Positions 1 to 6,916 of a DNA stretch of 20,493 nucleotides are shown piece after piece (the first letter of the stretch is position 1; each line of letters starts with the position of its first letter). The notes under the pieces were generated by a model. It ran no database searches. It was not told the DNA's origin and was given only the letters and a program-made list of their open reading frames with translations. Origin of the DNA: CAYMZB01 sp964394845 (GTDB lineage Bacteria; Patescibacteriota; Microgenomatia; Daviesbacterales; UBA10151). A program made the position numbers and the translations under genes. The stretch spans positions 1 to 20,493 of the forward strand of contig CAYMZB010000046.1 of NCBI GenBank assembly GCA_964394845.1, read 5' to 3'.

Positions 1-1
1 A

Positions 2-1132
2 ACACCATTAACTTTTGCCAAGAATTTATCAGAAAAATTAGGGGGAGCAAAAATATATTTAAAAAATGAGGGACTAAATCCTACAGGAGCACATAAGATT
101 ACTCACTGCATTGGTCAGGCTTTGCTTGCTAGGAGAATGGGTAAAACTAGGCTTATTGCAGAAACCGGAGCAGGACAACACGGAGTAGCAACAGCAACAG
201 TGGCAGCAATGTTTGGGTTTTCCTGTACAGTTTATATGGGAGAGGTTGATATTAAAAGGCAACGGCCAAATGTGTTTTTGATGGAACAGCTTGGGGCAGA
301 AGTTATTCCAGTTAGTTTTGGTCAGAGAACTTTAAAAGATGCAGTAAATGCTGCTTTGAAAGATTATATTGAAAATGTTAAAACAACTCATTATATTTTG
401 GGTTCTGTTGTAGGTCCTCACCCCTTTCCTACTATTAATCGGGATTTTCAATCTGTTGTTGGTAGGGAAATAAGAAAACAAACTAAAGAAATGGAAGGGA
501 CATTGCCTAATTATGTTTTGGCTTGTGTTGGTGGAGGTAGTAATGCGATAGGCGTTTTTACAGAGTTTCTAAAAGAAAAATCTGTTCATTTAATTGGAGT
601 TGAGGCAGGAGGAAAAGGAAAAAAGATTGGCGAAAATGCAGTTCGTTTTCCGAATGGACTTGCCCGCCGATCTGTCCCTCGCAGCCCGAAGGGCGAAGCA
701 GGAAGCCTTGGCATAGGCGGGAGTGTTGGAGTTATTGAAGGGTACAAGTCTTATTTTTTACAAGATTCTGATGGCCAATTACAGAAAACACACAGTATCT
801 CTGCCGGACTTGATTATCCGGGAATCGGGCCGGAGTTAGCATATTTAAAAAATATTGGACAAGTGGAGTTTACATCTAGCAGCGATGAAGAGGCTTTGAA
901 AGCTTTTAGATTGCTGGCTCAAACCGAAGGGATTATTCCTGCCTTAGAGTCAGCTCACGCCGCAGCCTATGCAATCCTATTAGCGCCCAAACTAAATAAA
1001 AAAGAAGTTATTGTAGTCAACCTTTCCGGCAGGGGCGATAAAGATTTATTTATAGTAGCAAAAGAATTTCAAGACAAAAAATTCTTCGAATTTTTAAAAG
1101 ATTACCTTAAAGAAGAAAATGAATCCAATTGA
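2..1132 (+). CDS. trpB: Tryptophan synthase beta chain (5'-partial)
   Basis: PLP enzyme that joins indole and serine to make tryptophan, working as an alpha2beta2 complex with TrpA. The reading frame is open from base 2, so about 55 N-terminal residues lie outside the window; an ATG at 122 is internal. Visible motifs are TGAHKITHC with the Schiff-base Lys (visible residue 32), ETGAGQHG with the catalytic Glu, the phosphate-binding GGGSNAIG, and SAGLDYPGIGPE. The C-terminal part (NLSGRGDKD) is complete. An extra segment of about 24 residues (visible residues 217-240), encoded by a GC-rich palindrome, lies between the GENAVRF and SVGVIEGY stretches, where homologues I know have none. The 3' end overlaps trpA by 14 bases, indicating coupled translation. 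Identification is secure; whether the inserted loop is tolerated is inferred from the intact frame. Confidence 0.97.
   Translation, partial: TPLTFAKNLSEKLGGAKIYLKNEGLNPTGAHKITHCIGQALLARRMGKTRLIAETGAGQHGVATATVAAMFGFSCTVYMGEVDIKRQRPNVFLMEQLGAEVIPVSFGQRTLKDAVNAALKDYIENVKTTHYILGSVVGPHPFPTINRDFQSVVGREIRKQTKEMEGTLPNYVLACVGGGSNAIGVFTEFLKEKSVHLIGVEAGGKGKKIGENAVRFPNGLARRSVPRSPKGEAGSLGIGGSVGVIEGYKSYFLQDSDGQLQKTHSISAGLDYPGIGPELAYLKNIGQVEFTSSSDEEALKAFRLLAQTEGIIPALESAHAAAYAILLAPKLNKKEVIVVNLSGRGDKDLFIVAKEFQDKKFFEFLKDYLKEENESN
650..721 (+). repeat. GC-rich palindromic insertion inside trpB
   Basis: A 72-base segment much richer in G+C than its surroundings. The outer arms CCCGCC (663-668) and GGCGGG (716-721) are exact complements, and an inner GCCC-GAA-GGGC hairpin lies at 683-693. 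It is read in frame as about 24 residues rich in Arg, Ser, Pro and Gly. Its composition, palindromy and location in a loop resemble protein-coding palindromic repeats such as the Rickettsia RPEs, and GC-rich hairpin repeats of reduced AT-rich genomes. The exact borders are approximate, and no second copy is visible in this window. Confidence 0.7.
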
Positions 1133-1907
1133 TAAGCAAATAGAAAAAATAAAAAAAGAAAAAAGATTAGGCCTCATGACTCATGTTGTTGTAGGTTATC
1201 CTTCGCTTGATAAAACAGAGTCATTGGTTAAAACCATGGCTGAAAGTATAGTAGATTTTATAGAACTACAGATTCCTTTTTCAGACCCCTTAGCTGATGG
1301 CGTGACTATTATGAGGGCGTGCGAGAAAGCCTTAGAAGGCGGTGTAAAAGTTAGAGATGCTTTTAAGCTAGCTAATATTTTATCAAAGCAAATTGAAATT
1401 CCTCTCTTATTTATGGCTTATTACAATACTGTTTTTAAATATGGAACAAAGAGATTTTGTGATGATGCAAAAAAAGTAGGCATATCAGGACTTATAATTC
1501 CGGATATTCCTTTAGATGAAGAGGATGAAGAGCATTTTATAAAATATTGCGAACAAGCCAAACTAAAAAACATTAGAGTTATGTCTCCGTCTTCAACTTC
1601 AGATAGACTAAAGAAAAATGCGAGAGTTGCCAGTGGTTTTGTTTATTGCACTGCCAGGCAGGGAATTACTGGAGCAAAAGAACAATTAGATCCTGCTCTC
1701 AGCGCTTATCTTAAGAAGGTGAAGAGCTTTTTTTCTATACCAATGGCAGTAGGGTTTGGTATTTCTAAAAAAGAACACCTTAACTATGTTAGATCTGTAG
1801 CGGATATAGCGGTGATAGGTAGTGCTATTATTGATGTGATTAATAAATCAAATTCAGTAGATATAGAAAGGAATGTAAAAATTTTTCTTAATGAGTTAGA
1901 AATGTGA
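1119..1907 (+). CDS. trpA: Tryptophan synthase alpha chain
   Basis: Cleaves indole-3-glycerol phosphate to indole and glyceraldehyde-3-phosphate, passing indole to TrpB. The 262-residue TIM barrel has normal length. The signature IELQIPFSDPLADG carries the catalytic Glu and Asp, GLIIPDIPLDE follows in mid-barrel, and the phosphate-binding region includes GFGISKKEH and AVIGSAII. The start is the ATG at 1119, inside the end of trpB, with an AAGAAG-type Shine-Dalgarno just before it; the N-terminus from this Met matches the family. The overlap with trpB points to a trpBA unit. Nothing unusual is seen. Confidence 0.97.
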   Translation: MNPIDKQIEKIKKEKRLGLMTHVVVGYPSLDKTESLVKTMAESIVDFIELQIPFSDPLADGVTIMRACEKALEGGVKVRDAFKLANILSKQIEIPLLFMAYYNTVFKYGTKRFCDDAKKVGISGLIIPDIPLDEEDEEHFIKYCEQAKLKNIRVMSPSSTSDRLKKNARVASGFVYCTARQGITGAKEQLDPALSAYLKKVKSFFSIPMAVGFGISKKEHLNYVRSVADIAVIGSAIIDVINKSNSVDIERNVKIFLNELEM

Positions 1908-1925
1908 TAACATACAGAGCTAATA

Positions 1926-3758
1926 ATGGAGCAGTTAAGAAAGATAGCAAAATTAATTAGGTATTATATTTTAGTTTCTTCTTCTGAGGCGGGTTCAGGC
2001 CACCCTACTTCTTCTTTGTCTGCTGTAGACTTAATGGCTGTACTGATGTTTAGTAACTTTTATTGTTTTGATTTAAAAAATCCAGATAATCCGAGTAACG
2101 ATAGATTAATTTTCTCTAAAGGTCATGCTTCCCCCCTGTTTTATTCTATATTTACTGTAGCCGGAGCAATTAGTGAAAAGAAATTACTTACTTACAGGAA
2201 ATTTAATAGTCCTTTGGAAGGACATCCAACAATGGTCTTTCCTTTTACAGAAGCAGCTACGGGTTCATTAGGACAAGGACTATCAATTGGAGTAGGTATG
2301 GCTCTTAATGCTAAATATATAGATAAATTACCCTATAAAACCTTTGTTCTTTTAGGTGATAGTGAGATGGCAGAAGGATCTGTCTGGGAAGCTATACAAA
2401 TAGCTACACATTACAAGCTTAATAATCTGATTGGGATTTTAGATGTAAACCGTTTAGGTCAAAGAGGTGAAACAATGTACGGTCATGATATAGCCTCATA
2501 TACGAAAAAGATTTCTGCCTTTGGCTGGAAAGTTATTTCTATAGATGGTCATTCCTTGCCACAAATAAGAGAAGCTTTTAAAAAAGCTCAAAAAGTAAAG
2601 ACCAGTCCAGTAATGATAATAGCTAAAACTATTAAAGGTAAGGGCGTTTCATTTTTAGAAAATCAAGACAATTGGCATGGTAAAGCTTTAAAACCAGATG
2701 AGCTGGATAAAGCATTGCAGGAACTAGGAAAAGTTGATAAAAGTACAAGAGGAAAGATGATGTTGCCTACTAAAGCCAAACATAAAAATAGTAAGATTAA
2801 AACTTCCACACAAAATTTAAAAATTGATTACAAAATAGATGATCTGGTGGCGACTAGAAAGGCTTATGGGAATGCTTTAAGTAGAATTTTTCCTAAATTT
2901 CCCAACTCGGTTGTTTTAGATGCAGAAGTAAGTAACTCTACTTTTTCCGAGAACTTTAAAAAAATTTATCCCGAAAGATTCTTTGAAATGTATATTGCAG
3001 AACAAAATATGGTAGGAGTAGCTGTTGGTTTATCTAGGCGTAACAAGTTGCCCTTTGTATCTACATTTGCAGCTTTTTTTACTAGAGCTTTTGATCAGAT
3101 CAGGATGAGTCAGTACTCAAAATCCAATATTAAATTTGTTGGTTCTCATGCTGGGGTTTCTATTGGAGAAGACGGAGCTTCCCAGATGGGACTGGAGGAT
3201 ATTGCTATGTTTAGAAGTTTATTAGACTCTGTAGTACTTTATCCCTCAGATGCCATCTCAACTGAAAAGTTAGTGGAAGAAGCAGCTAAACATAAAGGGA
3301 TAGTTTATATTCGCACCACCAGAAAAGATACGCCAATACTATATAAAAATGATGAGAAATTTTCTATTGGCGGCAGTAAAGTATTAAGAAGTAGTGACAA
3401 AGATAAGGTTTCGATAGTAGCGTCAGGAATAACTTTACATGAGGCATTAGCGGCTTATGAAAAATTAAAACAGGAAAACATTTTAATTAGAGTAATAGAT
3501 CTTTATAGTATAAAGCCTTTAGATAATATTACTTTGACAAAAGCTGCCCAGGAAACAAAAGCTATTATCACTGTTGAAGATCACTATCCTGCAGGGGGAA
3601 TTGGTGAAGCTGTGTCTGCTGCTTTGTCAGCGCTAGATGTGAAGATTTTCTGCTTGGTTGTTAAGAAAATGCCCAGAAGTGGCAAGCCAGAGGAGCTTTT
3701 AGAATTTGAGGATATTTCAGCTAATGCAATTGTAAAAATGGTTAAGAAGATAATTTAA
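1926..3758 (+). CDS. tkt: Transketolase (full-length, single chain)
   Basis: Thiamine-diphosphate enzyme of the non-oxidative pentose phosphate pathway that moves two-carbon units between sugar phosphates; here it can supply erythrose-4-phosphate for the shikimate pathway. At 610 residues it has all three domains: TPP-binding (1-265, with GSGHPTS, KGHASP, and GDSEMAEG leading to NNLIGILDVNRLGQ), pyrimidine-binding (about 305-470, with catalytic Glu359 in AEQNMVGVA) and the C-terminal domain (about 485-610). A basic linker of about 30 residues joins the first two. Some bacteria split this enzyme into two genes; here it is one chain. It lies 18 bases after trpA and its stop overlaps the transaldolase start (TAATG). 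DXP synthase was considered, but the motifs fit transketolase better. Confidence 0.93.
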   Translation: MEQLRKIAKLIRYYILVSSSEAGSGHPTSSLSAVDLMAVLMFSNFYCFDLKNPDNPSNDRLIFSKGHASPLFYSIFTVAGAISEKKLLTYRKFNSPLEGHPTMVFPFTEAATGSLGQGLSIGVGMALNAKYIDKLPYKTFVLLGDSEMAEGSVWEAIQIATHYKLNNLIGILDVNRLGQRGETMYGHDIASYTKKISAFGWKVISIDGHSLPQIREAFKKAQKVKTSPVMIIAKTIKGKGVSFLENQDNWHGKALKPDELDKALQELGKVDKSTRGKMMLPTKAKHKNSKIKTSTQNLKIDYKIDDLVATRKAYGNALSRIFPKFPNSVVLDAEVSNSTFSENFKKIYPERFFEMYIAEQNMVGVAVGLSRRNKLPFVSTFAAFFTRAFDQIRMSQYSKSNIKFVGSHAGVSIGEDGASQMGLEDIAMFRSLLDSVVLYPSDAISTEKLVEEAAKHKGIVYIRTTRKDTPILYKNDEKFSIGGSKVLRSSDKDKVSIVASGITLHEALAAYEKLKQENILIRVIDLYSIKPLDNITLTKAAQETKAIITVEDHYPAGGIGEAVSAALSALDVKIFCLVVKKMPRSGKPEELLEFEDISANAIVKMVKKII

Positions 3759-4621
3759 TGAGACCTGCTAATTTAAAAACCAAGATTTTTTTAGATGGAG
3801 GAGATCCTGAGGAAACTAAAGAGATTATTAATTTACTGGGATTTCTTGATGGTCAAACTACCAATCCTACGTTAATCTCTAAAAATCCAGATGCTGTTAA
3901 AAAGCTAGAAAAGGGAGAAAAGTTTACCAAGAAGCAATTACTGATAATGTATAAAAGCGTTGTTCAGGAGATATCATCAATTATTCCTAATGGTTTTGTT
4001 TCTATTCAGGTTTATTCAGACTCAAATACTTTAGTAAAACAGATGTTTGACCAAGGCAGGGAAATGTATGGTTGGATTCCTAATGCTCATATAAAATATC
4101 CTACAACTTTAGAGGGGTTAAAAGCTGCAGAAGAATCAGTCAAATCAGGAATGAGAGTTAATATGACACTGGTGTTTTCGGAGGAACAAGCAGCAGCAAT
4201 TTATAATGCAACCAAGGGAGCAAAGAAGGGACAGGTAATTATTTCTCCGTTTATAGGAAGATTAGATGACCAAGGTATAAATGGCATGAGTTTAATTTCT
4301 AATATTATTAGGATGTTTGAGAAAGGAGATGGTCATATTGAAATACTAGCAGCCAGTATAAGAAACATGGAGCATCTCTTATACAGCTTTAAATTAAACA
4401 CAGACATTGTTACTCTTCCATCTAAAACTATCAAAGAATGGTTGGATAAGGGTTTGAACAGTATGGATAAAAGTTTTGTTTACCCAAAGGTAAACCTAAA
4501 AGACTTAATCTATCAGGAATTGGATTTGACAAAGAGTTGGCAGGAATTTAATATTCAGCACGATTTAACAGATAAAGGCTTAGAAAAATTTGCCAGTGAC
4601 TGGAATACTTTACTAAGATAG
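3758..4621 (+). CDS. tal: Transaldolase
   Basis: Transfers a dihydroxyacetone unit between sugar phosphates through a Schiff-base Lys, converting sedoheptulose-7-P plus glyceraldehyde-3-P to erythrose-4-P plus fructose-6-P. The 287-residue TIM barrel shows FLDGGD (Asp13), GQTTNPTLISK, NAHIKYPTT with the likely Schiff-base Lys113, NMTLVFSEEQA, and ISPFIGRLDD. The length lies between the short TalC/fructose-6-P aldolase-like form and the long classical form. Its ATG shares a base with the transketolase stop, so the two are probably translationally coupled. Directly after its stop comes the promoter of the aro attenuator, with no terminator visible between them. Confidence 0.9.
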   Translation: MRPANLKTKIFLDGGDPEETKEIINLLGFLDGQTTNPTLISKNPDAVKKLEKGEKFTKKQLLIMYKSVVQEISSIIPNGFVSIQVYSDSNTLVKQMFDQGREMYGWIPNAHIKYPTTLEGLKAAEESVKSGMRVNMTLVFSEEQAAAIYNATKGAKKGQVIISPFIGRLDDQGINGMSLISNIIRMFEKGDGHIEILAASIRNMEHLLYSFKLNTDIVTLPSKTIKEWLDKGLNSMDKSFVYPKVNLKDLIYQELDLTKSWQEFNIQHDLTDKGLEKFASDWNTLLR

Positions 4622-4625
4622 AAAA

Positions 4626-4654
4626 TTGACTTTTTCTTTGTAATTGTATATACT
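4626..4654 (+). promoter_or_regulatory. Sigma70-type promoter of the aro operon
   Basis: TTGACT (4626-4631), a 17-base spacer and TATACT (4649-4654) form a near-consensus promoter just after the transaldolase stop. Transcription would start near 4661, only about 4 bases before the leader-peptide ATG at 4665, so the leader mRNA is nearly leaderless. This is the only strong promoter seen before the shikimate genes. Confidence 0.85.
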
Positions 4655-4664
4655 ATTTACAGTT

Positions 4665-4733
4665 ATGAATAATTTTCGAATTAATTACTTTTGGTTTAGG
4701 TATTTTAACCCCCAACAGGAGGAAGTTTGTTGA
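4665..4733 (+). CDS. Aromatic-rich leader peptide of the aro operon
   Basis: A 22-codon ORF ending in TGA between a strong promoter and a terminator. Residues 4-14 read FRINYFWFRYF, so seven of eleven are aromatic and Phe, Tyr and Trp are all represented. This is the hallmark of a ribosome-mediated attenuator: shortage of any charged aromatic tRNA would stall the ribosome. It has no Shine-Dalgarno and starts about 4 bases from the predicted transcription start, so leaderless initiation is likely. Its 3' part (4718-4722, GGAGG) encodes Gln-Glu-Glu and is complementary to the terminator's left arm, as expected for an attenuator. Such leaders are well known for trp, phe and his operons of other bacteria; I do not recall this particular peptide. 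Composition and position make function likely but unproven. Confidence 0.85.
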   Translation: MNNFRINYFWFRYFNPQQEEVC

Positions 4734-4767
4734 TGCTTTAAAAAAGCAGAAAACATTTCAAGCCTCC
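4718..4767 (+). promoter_or_regulatory. Putative antiterminator of the aro attenuator
   Basis: GGAGG (4718-4722) can pair with CCTCC (4763-4767), the left arm of the downstream terminator. The enclosed sequence can extend this stem imperfectly (the GAAGTTTGTT side against AAAACATTTC) and closes with a TGCTT/AAGCA hairpin. A ribosome stalled in the aromatic codons would leave GGAGG free and block the terminator. A ribosome at the stop codon (4731) would cover GGAGG and let the terminator form. Folded by eye only. Confidence 0.65.
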
Positions 4768-4785
4768 CAAAAGGGAGGTTTTTTT
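4763..4785 (+). terminator. Attenuator terminator of the aro leader, overlapping the aroF ribosome binding site
   Basis: CCTCCC (4763-4768), an AAAA loop, GGGAGG (4773-4778) and seven T residues (4779-4785) make a clear intrinsic terminator ending at the base before the DAHP synthase ATG. The right arm GGGAGG is also the only Shine-Dalgarno for that ATG, 7 bases away. The same hairpin could therefore stop transcription and, in read-through RNA, hide the ribosome binding site. Confidence 0.9.
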
Positions 4786-5844
4786 ATGAAAATTATTACA
4801 AGAGATGAAATATTAAAAAACAACAAACCACTAGTTATTGCTGGTCCTTGTGCTATTGAATCAAAAGTTCAGATTACGACTATTGCAAAAAAACTTAGTG
4901 AAATGGGGGTTAAAATTTTACGCTGCCAGCTTTGGAAACCAAGGACTGACAAAGATAGTTTTCAAGGAGTTGGATTAAAGGGATTTAGGTGGTTAAAAGA
5001 AATTAAGGAAGAGTTTAACATGTTAATTGCAACAGAAATAGTAGATAAAGATCATATTAAACTCCTTGAAGGTGTTACTGATATTTTGTGGGTAGGGGCT
5101 AGGAATATGCAAAATTACGAACTTTTGAAGGCTCTGGGGAAAGACGATAGACTAGTTATTTTAAAACGCGGTCTTATTGCAACAGTGGATGAATGGATTA
5201 AGGCAGCAAAATATATTGGATCGGATAAGGTTATACTTTGTGAAAGAGGTATAAGAACAGGAGTGGATGCAATGAGATTTACTTTGGATCTAAACGGAGC
5301 GCTGGTTGCAAAATATGATCATAATATGCCTGTTATTATTGATCCTTCTCACACTGCTGGCAGATCTGACATGGTTCCTTACTTAGCTTATGCGGGGATA
5401 GCTGCTGGGGCAGACGGGATTGTAGTTGAAGTTCATAATCACCCTGAAAAAGCTTTGTCAGATGCTTCCCAGCAGATTACTCCGGAAGTTTTTAAAGAAG
5501 TAATTCAAAAAGTAAATGCAATTTACCAGCTAAGACATCAGAAAGAATCTTTCAGTGTTTCTTTTCAGTCTCTGGGAAGCTTAACATCAAAGCAAAAACC
5601 TGCCAAAACTTTGCTACTATTGGGAGTTTATAATAGGGTTGGTATCTTAAAAGATATCCTGTCTGTATTTTCTGATTTTAATTTGAATTTAACTAAACTG
5701 GAATCAGACCAGTATCATGAAAAAGATTTGGATTATTGCTTTAAAGTGGAGGTTGAAAGCAGTGTTAGTGAACCAAGACTAACCAAAGCCTTGAATATTC
5801 TTAAAGAATTCTGCCCGGTTATTAAAATCCAGGAAGAATCTTAA
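4786..5844 (+). CDS. aroF: DAHP synthase (type I-beta) with C-terminal ACT domain
   Basis: First committed step of the shikimate pathway: PEP plus erythrose-4-phosphate gives DAHP. Residues 1-262 are the KDO8P-synthase-like catalytic barrel: GPCAIES with metal ligand Cys22, KPRTDKDSFQG, DPSHTAGR with His189, VEVH with Glu215, and Asp226. Residues about 273-350 form an ACT-type domain resembling the Phe-binding domain of prephenate dehydratase (GVYNRVGILKDIL; NLTKLESDQ in place of the usual NLTxIESRP). Better-known I-beta enzymes carry no extra domain, an N-terminal ferredoxin-like domain or a chorismate mutase domain. Feedback inhibition by an aromatic amino acid is inferred. The gene is first after the attenuator, uses the terminator arm GGGAGG as Shine-Dalgarno, and its TAA overlaps the aroB ATG. 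Confidence 0.93.
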   Translation: MKIITRDEILKNNKPLVIAGPCAIESKVQITTIAKKLSEMGVKILRCQLWKPRTDKDSFQGVGLKGFRWLKEIKEEFNMLIATEIVDKDHIKLLEGVTDILWVGARNMQNYELLKALGKDDRLVILKRGLIATVDEWIKAAKYIGSDKVILCERGIRTGVDAMRFTLDLNGALVAKYDHNMPVIIDPSHTAGRSDMVPYLAYAGIAAGADGIVVEVHNHPEKALSDASQQITPEVFKEVIQKVNAIYQLRHQKESFSVSFQSLGSLTSKQKPAKTLLLLGVYNRVGILKDILSVFSDFNLNLTKLESDQYHEKDLDYCFKVEVESSVSEPRLTKALNILKEFCPVIKIQEES

Positions 5845-6911
5845 TGAATGAAAAAATTACCATACTGGGAAGTTATGATGTGTATGCCGGAGAGAAAACA
5901 TTAAGCAGGCTGTCTAAACTAATCAAATTAAATGATTACTTTGGTTTTGTGGTTATAACAGATCGTTTTTTAAACAAGAATTGGGTAAAAAAAATTGAAA
6001 AGTTTCTGCCTGCTAATTTTAAAAAAATCATCATACCTACCGGAGAGCAAGCTAAAAATATTGACACAGTTAAGGTAATCTGGAAACAGCTGCTGTTAGA
6101 AAGGTGTGACCGCAAAACTCTGATTGCTAATTTTGGCGGAGGAGTTGTTTTGGACATTGGAGGTTTTGCTGCTTCTACTTTTATGAGAGGCCTGGATTTT
6201 ATCAATATTCCCACCACTTTGCTTTCACAGGTTGATTCTGCTATCGGAGGTAAAACTGGAATTGATTTTGCAGGGATTAAAAATCTGATAGGTATCTTTA
6301 GCCAGCCAAAAGCTGTGATTTGCGATATTAATTTTCTCTCAACACTGCCAAATAGAGAATTTGCGGCAGGTTTTGCCGAGATTATTAAACACGGGCTGAT
6401 AGCTGATCAAAAATATTTTAATTTTGTCACTTCAAAAAAGCCAAAGGATTTTAGCAAACGAGAGCTACTTAAAATAATTGTAAATTCGATTAAAATTAAG
6501 TCAGAAATTATTAGCCGTGATGAAAAAGAAACAGATCAAAGAAGACTTTTAAATTTCGGTCATACCATCGGTCATGCTGTTGAATCCTTAAGTTTAGAAA
6601 CTACGAAGCCACTCTTACATGGTGAGGCGGTAGGTATTGGAATAGTGATTGAGGCAAAAATTTCATATCTTTTAAAAATGCTCTCTAAGCAGGACTTACA
6701 ATGTATTCAGCAAAGTTTAGTTAACGCTGGTTTACCTGTATTGGTTACTCCTATGGGGATAGACAAAATTATTAAAAGGATGCAAGCAGACAAAAAAAAT
6801 GAAGATGGAAAAATAAATTTTACGTTGCTCCAACGAGTTGGCAAAGCAATAATCAATCAGCATGTTCCGGACAATATAATTAAACAAGCCCTAGAACAGA
6901 TTATCACATAA
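5844..6911 (+). CDS. aroB: 3-dehydroquinate synthase
   Basis: NAD- and zinc-dependent cyclisation of DAHP to 3-dehydroquinate, the second shikimate step. The 355-residue protein has normal length. It shows the NAD-binding GGGVVLDIGGFAAS region, IPTTLLSQVDSAIGGKTG, and the three metal-ligand regions GFAEIIKHG (Glu), NFGHTIGHAVE (His) and LLHGEAVGIG (His). The start ATG shares a base with the aroF stop (TAATG). The next gene starts 5 bases after its stop. No anomaly is seen. Confidence 0.97.
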   Translation: MNEKITILGSYDVYAGEKTLSRLSKLIKLNDYFGFVVITDRFLNKNWVKKIEKFLPANFKKIIIPTGEQAKNIDTVKVIWKQLLLERCDRKTLIANFGGGVVLDIGGFAASTFMRGLDFINIPTTLLSQVDSAIGGKTGIDFAGIKNLIGIFSQPKAVICDINFLSTLPNREFAAGFAEIIKHGLIADQKYFNFVTSKKPKDFSKRELLKIIVNSIKIKSEIISRDEKETDQRRLLNFGHTIGHAVESLSLETTKPLLHGEAVGIGIVIEAKISYLLKMLSKQDLQCIQQSLVNAGLPVLVTPMGIDKIIKRMQADKKNEDGKINFTLLQRVGKAIINQHVPDNIIKQALEQIIT

Positions 6912-6916
6912 ACCAT

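Noticed and set aside
122..1132. Start of trpB at the ATG at 122
   Set aside because: The frame is open and homologous back to base 2, including the Schiff-base Lys motif, so this ATG is internal.
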